Of a stretch of 5,189 nt of DNA, positions 1 through 5,189 are shown one piece after another. The stretch covers positions 1-5,189 of the forward strand of contig SKYZ01000097.1 in assembly GCA_007127625.1 (NCBI GenBank), written 5' to 3'. Position 1 is the stretch's first letter, and each line of letters starts with the position of its first letter. The DNA comes from Aquisalimonas sp. GTDB taxonomy: Bacteria > Pseudomonadota > Gammaproteobacteria > Nitrococcales > Aquisalimonadaceae. Position numbers and translations under genes: made by a program. Below the pieces are notes generated by a model, which did no database searches, was not told the DNA's origin, and was given only the letters and a program-made list of their open reading frames with translations.

Positions 1-2
1 AA

Positions 3-350
3 ACGGAGAAGCTCATCCGCGACATCCGCGACGTGGTTCAGGGAACCCCGGAGACGTTGGCACGCATGGAGCAAAGCATGGACCGCTTCGACGCCACCCT
101 GGCGAACTTCGACACCGCCGCTGCCAGCGTCGAAACCCTCGCTGATTCCCTGCGCGACACCGGTGAACGCGGCGGCCAGACCCTGGACCGCATCAATCGC
201 GAGACACTCCCGGAACTCAACCGCCTGCTCCTGGACGTGCGGGGGTTGACGGACACCCTGGACCGGTTCGGGCAGGAACTCTCCGACCACCCCAATCAGC
301 TGCTGTTCGGTCCACCTCGGCGCGTGCCGGGCCCCGGGGAGCGGGACTGA
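3..350 (+). CDS. MCE-family (MlaD/PqiB-like) transporter subunit, C-terminal part
   Basis: The reading frame is open from the left edge to a TGA at 348-350, giving the last 115 residues of a protein whose N-terminus lies outside the window. The GTG at 33 is an internal Val codon (residue 11 here), since the frame runs on upstream without a stop. The MCE domain and N-terminal membrane anchor are not visible. What is seen is a long amphipathic, probably coiled-coil helix (about residues 1-95, with repeated Leu/Ile/Phe spacing), then LPELNRLL near residues 69-76 and a closing HPNQLLFG (96-103) before a Pro/Gly-rich tail ending PGPGERD. This Leu-rich helix followed by a short 'P-x-x-LLFG' tail is typical of single-MCE-domain periplasmic subunits of ABC lipid transporters, which carry lipid between inner and outer membranes. 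A PqiC-like lipoprotein gene follows after 19 bp, as expected for this operon type. The family call is sound; the substrate cannot be told. Confidence 0.82.
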   Translation, partial: TEKLIRDIRDVVQGTPETLARMEQSMDRFDATLANFDTAAASVETLADSLRDTGERGGQTLDRINRETLPELNRLLLDVRGLTDTLDRFGQELSDHPNQLLFGPPRRVPGPGERD

Positions 351-361
351 GACCGCAGAAC

Positions 362-372
362 GGAGACGCGTG
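362..372 (+). promoter_or_regulatory. Ribosome binding site that bears on the lipoprotein start
   Basis: GGAG at 362-365 precedes two adjacent in-frame GTG codons at 370 and 373. Spacing is 4 nt to the first and 7 nt to the second, so the second is the better-placed start. The choice changes the protein by one residue only and does not affect the signal peptide. Confidence 0.5.
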
Positions 373-990
373 GTGCGCTATCTGACCAAGACCCTGCTAC
401 TCGCTGGCGCCCTGCTGGCCGCCTGTTCGCCGTTCCAGCCGCCGCGGGAGGAGGCCCGCAGCACCTGGGAGCTGAACCCGGAACTGCCCAGCGGCATGTT
501 CGCCAGCAGCGATGCCACCCTGCACGTGGCCCGCCCCACGGCGATCTCCGCGCTGGCCACCAACGACATGGCGTACCGCGAGTCCGCCTACGAGCGCCGC
601 TATTATGCCCGTAACCAGTGGGTGGATGCGCCGGCGCGCCTGCTTCATCCGCTGTTCATCGACGCCATGGAAAGCGCCGGTCTGTTTGCCACCGTGGTCG
701 GCTCCAGCGGCTCGGCGCCGGCCGACTACCGGCTGGAGAGCGAACTGCTGGAGTTTGAGCACGACTACACTGAGCGCGACGCCGGCAAGGCCCGGGTCAT
801 TCTGCGGGCCAGGCTGGTGGAAGCCGGTAGCGGCCGGGTGCTGGCCACGCAGCGCTTCCGCGCGGAGGCGGACAGCCGTGAAGCCGGGCCGGGGCCAGGA
901 GTCGCTGCCACGAATCGGGCCGTGGGCGATCTGCTACGCGACATGGTGCGGTGGTTGAATGTGGAAATCGGCGAAGGCCTCAACTCGTGA
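370..990 (+). CDS. ABC-type transport auxiliary lipoprotein, PqiC-like
   Basis: Encodes 206 residues. The N-terminus is a lipoprotein signal peptide: basic VRYLTK, a hydrophobic stretch at about 8-18 and the lipobox L16-A-A-C19. Cys19 would be lipidated; the next residue is Ser, not Asp, which by the Lol rule suggests the outer membrane. The mature part fits the ABC-type transport auxiliary (PqiC, former DUF330) family: a T-x-x-MAY block (64-69), the block [15 protein letters not shown] (78-92) and ADYRLE (118-123), then alternating beta strands and a final helix. In the PqiABC system the PqiC lipoprotein is an outer-membrane partner that docks the MCE subunit; the same role is inferred here because the gene lies 19 bp after the MCE gene and is surely co-transcribed. 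The start is one of two consecutive GTG codons (370 or 373). The end overlaps convergent recQ by 11 bp. Substrate unknown. Confidence 0.88.
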   Translation: MVRYLTKTLLLAGALLAACSPFQPPREEARSTWELNPELPSGMFASSDATLHVARPTAISALATNDMAYRESAYERRYYARNQWVDAPARLLHPLFIDAMESAGLFATVVGSSGSAPADYRLESELLEFEHDYTERDAGKARVILRARLVEAGSGRVLATQRFRAEADSREAGPGPGVAATNRAVGDLLRDMVRWLNVEIGEGLNS

Positions 991-2818
991 CGACGCTGCG
1001 GATGGCCTCCAGGAAGTCATCGCCGTAGCGCTCCAGTTTGTGTTCGCCAACACCGTTGATCGCCGCCAGCGCCTCGTGGGTCTCCGGCCGCGCCGCCACC
1101 ATCTCCATCAGGGTACTGTCGTGGAAGATCATGTACGGGGGCAGGCCCTGCTCCTCGGCGAGTCGCCGCCGGCACTCCCGTAACGCCTCCCAGAGTGCAT
1201 GGCTGGCCGCATCCATCAACCCTTCTCCGGGCTGGCGTTGGCGGCGGCCGGCGCGGGCAGGCTTGCGGTCGCGGCGCAGGGTCAGCGACTGCTCCCCCCG
1301 CAACACCGGTCGACACGTTTCGGTCAGGCGAAGGCCGCCGTAGCCCTCCGCGTCCACGGTGAGCAGGCCACGCGCGACCAGTTGCCGGAACACCGCACGC
1401 CATTCTCCGGTTCCCATGTCGCTGCCGATGCCCCAAGTGCTCAGACGGTGGTGTCCGAGTTCCCGGATGCGCTCGTTCTCCGCACCCTGTAGCACGCTCA
1501 CCAGGTGGCTCACACCGAAACGCTGGCCGGTGCGCCAGACACAGGACAGTGCCATTCGGGCCGCCTCGGTGGCATCCCAGCTCTCCGGCGGCTCCAGGCA
1601 GGTATCACAGTTGCCGCAGGCGGGGTGGTCCTCTTCCCCGAAGTGCGCCAGCAGGATCTGCCGACGGCAATGGAGTTGCTCGCAGAAGGCCAGCATGTCC
1701 TCCAGTTTCTGCCGTTCCACGCGCTGGCGCTCGGCATCTGCGCCGGACCCCTCGATCATCTGCCTGAGCGTGATCACGTCCTGCAGGCCGTAGACCATCC
1801 AGGCATCCGCCGGCAGTCCATCACGGCCGGCACGCCCGGTTTCCTGGTAGTACGCCTCCAGGCTACGGGGAAGATCCATGTGGGCGACGAAACGCACGTC
1901 GGGCTTGTCGATTCCCATGCCGAAGGCGATGGTGGCCACCACGATGACGCCGTCGCCGCTGACGAACCGCTCCTGGTTCCGCCGGCGCTCCTCCGCCGAC
2001 AGCCCCGCATGATACGGCAGCGCCTCCCAGCCCTGCTCACGCAGCCAGGCGGCCATGTCATCCACCTTCCGCCGCGACAGGCAGTAGACGATGCCCGCGT
2101 TACCGCCCTGCTCCCTTTCCAGGAAATTCTTCAGCTGCTGCTTGGCGTTGCGTTTCTGGGAAACCCGGTAGCGGATGTTCGGGCGGTCGAAGCTCGAGAC
2201 GAAGCGCTCGGCCCGCGGCATGTCCAGCCGCTCCAGGATCTCCTCCCGGGTGCGCGGGTCGGCGGTGGCGGTGAGCGCCAGGCGCGGCACCTCCGGCCAG
2301 TCCCGCCCCAGCACCGCCAGCTGCAGATACTCCGGGCGGAAATCGTGACCCCACTGGGAGACGCAGTGTGCCTCGTCAATGGCAAACAGCGCCGGGCGCA
2401 CCCGCTGCAGCAGCTCCCGCATGCGCGGTGTGAGCAGCCGCTCCGGGGCAACGTAGAGCAGATCCAGATCCCCCTCCACCAGCGCCTGCTCGATGGCCCG
2501 GACCTCACCCGGTTCCAGGCCGGAGTGCAGGCAGGCCGCATTGACCCCGCTCTGCACCAGGGCGGCCACCTGGTCGTTCATCAGCGCTATCAGGGGCGAC
2601 ACGATGATTCCGGTTCCCGGTCGCGCGATCGCCGGAATCTGGTAGCAGAGCGACTTGCCGCCGCCGGTGGGCATGAGCACCAGGGCGTCGCCGCCATCCA
2701 TGACGTGCTCGACAATCTGCCTCTGAAGCGGCCGAAAGTGCTCGAAGCCGAATACGCTGTGGAGAATCTGCCCGGGATCCCGACGCATTTCCCTTGCCGG
2801 GTCTGCCGTGTTACTCAT
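980..2818 (-). CDS. recQ: ATP-dependent DNA helicase RecQ
   Basis: A complete 612-residue RecQ, against 609 in E. coli and colinear with it. RecQ is a cytoplasmic 3'-5' superfamily 2 helicase of the RecF recombination pathway that unwinds forks, joints and other structured DNA. Visible parts in order: motif 0 (FRPLQ, 28-32); Walker A PTGGGKS (50-56, Lys55); motif Ia [10 protein letters not shown] (74-83); Walker B DEAH (148-151); the aromatic-rich loop SQWGHDFR (154-161) that couples DNA binding to ATP hydrolysis; TATAD (183-187); motif [14 protein letters not shown] (298-310); motif [12 protein letters not shown] (325-334); a zinc site with Cys384, 401, 404 and 407; a winged helix to about 515; a basic linker (about 515-533); and an HRDC domain (about 538-610) with Tyr562 at the place of E. 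coli Tyr555. All catalytic residues are present, so it should be active. An in-frame TAA at 2827-2825 rules out a longer N-terminus. The acidic tail of the E. coli protein is absent. Confidence 0.98.
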   Translation of the reverse strand: MSNTADPAREMRRDPGQILHSVFGFEHFRPLQRQIVEHVMDGGDALVLMPTGGGKSLCYQIPAIARPGTGIIVSPLIALMNDQVAALVQSGVNAACLHSGLEPGEVRAIEQALVEGDLDLLYVAPERLLTPRMRELLQRVRPALFAIDEAHCVSQWGHDFRPEYLQLAVLGRDWPEVPRLALTATADPRTREEILERLDMPRAERFVSSFDRPNIRYRVSQKRNAKQQLKNFLEREQGGNAGIVYCLSRRKVDDMAAWLREQGWEALPYHAGLSAEERRRNQERFVSGDGVIVVATIAFGMGIDKPDVRFVAHMDLPRSLEAYYQETGRAGRDGLPADAWMVYGLQDVITLRQMIEGSGADAERQRVERQKLEDMLAFCEQLHCRRQILLAHFGEEDHPACGNCDTCLEPPESWDATEAARMALSCVWRTGQRFGVSHLVSVLQGAENERIRELGHHRLSTWGIGSDMGTGEWRAVFRQLVARGLLTVDAEGYGGLRLTETCRPVLRGEQSLTLRRDRKPARAGRRQRQPGEGLMDAASHALWEALRECRRRLAEEQGLPPYMIFHDSTLMEMVAARPETHEALAAINGVGEHKLERYGDDFLEAIRSVVTS

Positions 2819-2834
2819 CGTCCTTTAAACACCT
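2819..2834 (-). promoter_or_regulatory. Weakly placed ribosome binding site of recQ
   Basis: Reading the minus strand, AAAGGA (2826-2821) ends only 2 nt before the ATG at 2818, closer than usual. A second partial Shine-Dalgarno, AGGTG (2834-2830), sits 11 nt away, rather far. Neither is ideal, which would fit low translation of a helicase made in small amounts. The next in-frame ATG (codon 11, at 2788) has an AGGGA even closer to it, so it is no better candidate. Confidence 0.4.
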
Positions 2835-2894
2835 GCATTCGCCATCGACGTTAATGCGGGGGATGATAGCCGCACAGGGAGCGGGAGAACAGGA
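2819..2894. promoter_or_regulatory. Divergent control region between recQ and the two-helix membrane protein gene
   Basis: This 76-bp space must hold any local promoters of both flanking genes, since they are transcribed away from each other. It is more A/T-rich than its surroundings in its left half. For the plus-strand gene a weak sigma-70-like pair is TCGCCA (2839-2844) and GATGAT (2862-2867), 17 bp apart, each matching consensus at 4 of 6. For recQ, TATCAT (minus strand, 2868-2863) matches the -10 consensus at 5 of 6, but no fair -35 is seen 16-18 bp upstream. The two candidate -10 boxes overlap, so the promoters might compete. No LexA-type CTGT-N8-ACAG box is present. Motifs this weak arise by chance; the location is firm, the exact boxes are not. 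Confidence 0.35.
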
Positions 2895-3551
2895 ATGGCG
2901 TACACGAGTATCGCGGCTCTGGCACTCGGGGGGCTGGGCCTCGCCGGCGTGGTGCTCGGCCTGGTCCGGCTGTGCCGCCTGCGGTTCGCCAACGGCTGCG
3001 GACACTGCCTGCTCGGTGCGGTGCTGGTGGGCGCCGGCGCAGCGGTGGGTACCGTCGGCGCCAACCTCCACACCTACGACCGCCTGACCCAGGAGCGGGA
3101 CGTGCTGGAGATCCGCTTCGTCCAGGAGGACGCACAGCGCTACACCGCCATCGTGCAGTATGCGGACAGCCCGGTGGTCGAGCGCTACCGGGTGCTGGGC
3201 GACGAGTGGCAGGTGGACGCGCGCATGCTCAAGTGGAATGGCCCGGCCACCCTCGCCGGGATGGACAGTCGCTACCGCCTGGAGAGGCTCAGCGGCCGCT
3301 ACCGCGACATCGACCAGGAGCGCGACGCCCCGCGCAGCGTCCACGCCCTTGGGGGCGACCGCGGCCTGGATGTCTGGGGGCTGCTGCGGGACCGCGATCA
3401 GTACGTGCCCTGGGTGGACGCCGTCTACGGCAGCGCCACCTACTTACCCATGGAGGATGGCGCCCGCTATCGCGTGCGCGTGAGCCAGACCGGCCTGCTC
3501 GCCCGCCCGGCGGACGCGGACGCGCCGGTGGTCCCGGCAAGCTGGGAGTAG
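2895..3551 (+). CDS. Two-transmembrane-helix protein with C-terminal soluble domain, function unknown
   Basis: Encodes 218 residues. GGGAG at 2883-2887 lies 7 nt before the ATG, a good ribosome binding site. Two hydrophobic helices are clear (about 4-24 and 38-58), joined by a basic loop (R25, R28, R30), which by the positive-inside rule faces the cytoplasm and puts both termini in the periplasm. Residues 65-205 form a soluble, beta-rich domain with blocks that look conserved: GDEWQVDARMLKW (102-114), YRLERLSGRYRDID (127-140), then PWVDAVYGSATYLPMEDG (172-189) and SQTGLLARP (197-205). I recall similar proteins in other Gammaproteobacteria, sometimes labelled 'multidrug efflux' or 'multidrug transporter'; nothing here supports such a role, as two helices do not make a transporter. 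It stands alone, divergent from recQ and convergent with fadH. An envelope protein is the most that can be said. Confidence 0.85.
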   Translation: MAYTSIAALALGGLGLAGVVLGLVRLCRLRFANGCGHCLLGAVLVGAGAAVGTVGANLHTYDRLTQERDVLEIRFVQEDAQRYTAIVQYADSPVVERYRVLGDEWQVDARMLKWNGPATLAGMDSRYRLERLSGRYRDIDQERDAPRSVHALGGDRGLDVWGLLRDRDQYVPWVDAVYGSATYLPMEDGARYRVRVSQTGLLARPADADAPVVPASWE

Positions 3552-3576
3552 CTGCCGACCTTTCAGGACCTGTCCC

Positions 3577-5189
3577 TCAGAGCTGGGCGGCGAGCCGGGC
3601 TCCCTCGTCGATGGCGCGCTTGGCATCCAGCTCCGCGGCCACGTTGCTGCCACCGATCAGGTGCACCGGCCGCCCACTGCCGGACAGCGGAGCCTCCAGT
3701 TCGCGCAGCGATTCCTGCCCGGTGCACACCACCACGTGATCCACGTCCAGGGTGCGCGCTTCGCCGTTGACGGTGACATGCAGGCCGTCATCGTCGATCC
3801 GTTCGTAGCTGACTCCGGCGAGCATCTGAACACCCTTGGCGCGCAGCGTGCCGCGGTGAATCCAGCCCGTGGTCTTGCCCAGCCGCCGGCCCGGCTTTTC
3901 GGTCTTGCGCTGGAGCAGATACACCTCCCGCGGCGACGGCTCCGGATGGGGTTCCACGCCTTCGACACCGCCCCGCGCCTGCCCGGTGACATCCACACCC
4001 CACTCGCGGAAGAACAGGTCCGGATCCTCGCTGGGGCGGCTCGCACCGTGGGTGAGGTACTCGCTGACATCGAAACCGATGCCACCGGCCCCCATTACGG
4101 CCACCCGTGCCCCCACCTCATGCTGGCGCAACAGCACATCCACGTACGACAGGACCTTCGGGTGATCGATACCCGGCAGTTCCGGGATGCGCGGCCTCAC
4201 ACCCGTCGCCAACACGATTTCCTCAAAGTCCTCCTGCAGCAATTCCTCCGCCGTCACGCGGCGGCCAAGACGGAGATCCACTCCCGTGCCAGCGATCCGG
4301 GTGCGGAAGTACCGCAGCGTTTCGTTGAACTCTTCCTTGCCGGGGATGCGACGGGCCATGTTGAATTGACCACCGATGCTCTCGGCGGCGTCGAACAGGC
4401 TGACCTCATGCCCGCGCGTGGCCAGGACGGTGGCACACGACAACCCCGCCGGGCCGGCACCCACCACGGCAACCCGTTTCGGCACCCGCGTCGGAATGTA
4501 GTTCAGCTCCGTCTCACGACAGGCACGAGGATTGACCAGACAGCTGGCCCGTTTGCGTTCGAAGACGTGATCCAGGCAGGCCTGGTTACAGGCGATGCAG
4601 GTGTTGATCTCGTCGCTTCGCCCCTCGGCGGCCTTCTCCACCCAGTCCGGGTCCGCCAGGAACGGCCGCGCCATGGAGATCATGTCCGCCTCGCCCCGGG
4701 CGAGAATGGCCTCGGCATCGTCGGGCATGTTGATGCGATTGACGGTAACCAGGGGAATCGACAGATGCTCCTTCATGCGCGCGGTTACCGCGGTGAAGGC
4801 GCCCCGGGGCACGCTGGTCTGGATGGTGGGCACCCGCGCCTCGTGCCAGCCGATGCCGGTGTTAATCAGGGTCGCCCCCGCTGCCTCGATGCCCCGACCG
4901 AGCTGCACGACCTCGTCCCAGGTGCTGCCGCCCTCCACCAGGTCCAGCATGGACAGACGGAAAATGATGATGAAGTCGTGGCCCACCGTTTCCCGCACCC
5001 GCCGCACGATCTCCAGCGGGAAACGGGCGCGGTTGTCGAAGCTGCCACCCCACTCGTCGGTGCGGTGGTTGGTGCGCGGGGCGACGAACTGGTTGATCAG
5101 GTAGCCCTCGGAGCCCATGATCTCGACGCCGTCGTAACCGGCCTCACGGGCCAGCCGGGCACAGCGGGCGAAGGCCCGGATCTGGCGCT
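3577..5189 (-). CDS. fadH: 2,4-dienoyl-CoA reductase (NADPH), partial at N-terminus
   Basis: The frame stays open to the right edge, so the ATG at 5118 is internal: 23 further codons precede it here (including FARCARLAREAGYDGVEI), and about 137 N-terminal residues are missing by comparison with the 672-residue E. coli FadH. FadH reduces 2,4-dienoyl-CoA with NADPH during beta-oxidation of polyunsaturated fatty acids, passing electrons through FAD, a 4Fe-4S cluster and FMN. Adding 160 to residues counted from M5118 gives E. coli numbering: Tyr166 (codon 5103-5101) and His252 (4845-4843), both catalytic; Cys334, 337, 341 and 353 (4599-4540), the cluster ligands; the FAD-binding GAGPAG (4461-4444); and the NADPH-domain GAGGIG (4092-4075). 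The C-terminus, ending in DAKRAIDEGARLAAQL, matches in length. All known catalytic residues are kept, so the enzyme should be functional. A generic Old Yellow Enzyme relative is less likely, given block-by-block identity with FadH. No linked beta-oxidation gene is visible. Confidence 0.96.
   Translation of the reverse strand, partial: RQIRAFARCARLAREAGYDGVEIMGSEGYLINQFVAPRTNHRTDEWGGSFDNRARFPLEIVRRVRETVGHDFIIIFRLSMLDLVEGGSTWDEVVQLGRGIEAAGATLINTGIGWHEARVPTIQTSVPRGAFTAVTARMKEHLSIPLVTVNRINMPDDAEAILARGEADMISMARPFLADPDWVEKAAEGRSDEINTCIACNQACLDHVFERKRASCLVNPRACRETELNYIPTRVPKRVAVVGAGPAGLSCATVLATRGHEVSLFDAAESIGGQFNMARRIPGKEEFNETLRYFRTRIAGTGVDLRLGRRVTAEELLQEDFEEIVLATGVRPRIPELPGIDHPKVLSYVDVLLRQHEVGARVAVMGAGGIGFDVSEYLTHGASRPSEDPDLFFREWGVDVTGQARGGVEGVEPHPEPSPREVYLLQRKTEKPGRRLGKTTGWIHRGTLRAKGVQMLAGVSYERIDDDGLHVTVNGEARTLDVDHVVVCTGQESLRELEAPLSGSGRPVHLIGGSNVAAELDAKRAIDEGARLAAQL

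Noticed and set aside
1505..2854. A 449-codon plus-strand open frame running antisense through most of recQ
   Set aside because: It lies opposite a gene with complete RecQ motifs. Long antisense frames are common in GC-rich coding DNA because stop codons are rare there. Its translation shows no recognisable domain, is rich in His/Gln/Arg/Leu as expected of a reverse-frame product, and begins without a convincing ribosome binding site.
2874..2894. Two ACAGG copies (2874-2878 and 2889-2893) upstream of the two-helix gene, considered as a LexA/SOS site for recQ
   Set aside because: They are direct, not inverted, and do not fit the CTGT-N8-ACAG form; the second overlaps the spacer between ribosome binding site and start codon.
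2811..3344. A 177-codon minus-strand frame covering the recQ divergent region
   Set aside because: It would overlap the start of recQ and oppose the better-supported gene at 2895; the translation shows no domain and looks like an antisense shadow.
3566..3575. GGAC/GTCC hairpin as a shared terminator
   Set aside because: The stem is 4 bp with a 2-nt loop and no following T-run, so it would not be stable.
2972..3739. A 255-codon plus-strand frame overlapping the two-helix protein and the end of fadH
   Set aside because: It is a +2 shadow frame with a Pro/Arg/Gly-heavy translation that crosses a convergent gene junction. The frame at 2895 has a ribosome binding site, clear membrane helices and domain-like blocks.
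4595..5104. A 169-codon plus-strand frame antisense to fadH
   Set aside because: The opposite strand encodes FadH with all catalytic and cluster residues; this frame has Ser/Arg-rich antisense composition and no recognisable motif.

Overview
The window is high-GC bacterial DNA, tightly packed with genes. It most likely comes from a gammaproteobacterium: the RecQ and FadH proteins follow the Escherichia coli proteins closely over their whole visible length, and the strong GC bias and the company of an MCE/PqiC-type transporter and a two-helix envelope protein would suit a halophilic or sulfur-oxidising lineage such as Ectothiorhodospiraceae. That finer placement is only a guess from recollection of similar proteins.

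Layout, left to right. (1) Positions 3-990, plus strand: the end of an operon for an MCE-type lipid transport system, holding the C-terminal coiled-coil tail of a periplasmic MCE (MlaD/PqiB-like) substrate-binding subunit and then a PqiC-like auxiliary lipoprotein. The ATPase and permease genes would be expected just left of the window. (2) Positions 980-2818, minus strand: a complete recQ DNA helicase gene, convergent with the lipoprotein gene and overlapping its end by 11 bp. (3) Positions 2819-2894: the only sizeable intergenic space, a 76-bp divergent control region. (4) Positions 2895-3551, plus strand: a two-transmembrane-helix protein with a soluble C-terminal domain and no established function. 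(5) Positions 3577-5189, minus strand: most of fadH, the 2,4-dienoyl-CoA reductase, running off the right edge.

The genes do not form one pathway. The first two work together in transport of lipids across the envelope; recQ acts in DNA recombination and repair; fadH acts in beta-oxidation of unsaturated fatty acids; the two-helix protein is unassigned. I found no RNA gene, CRISPR array, insertion sequence, large repeat or convincing terminator, and no sign of a new multi-gene system. The least explained item is the 218-residue membrane protein beside recQ; the other observations are small points of gene arrangement and start choice.
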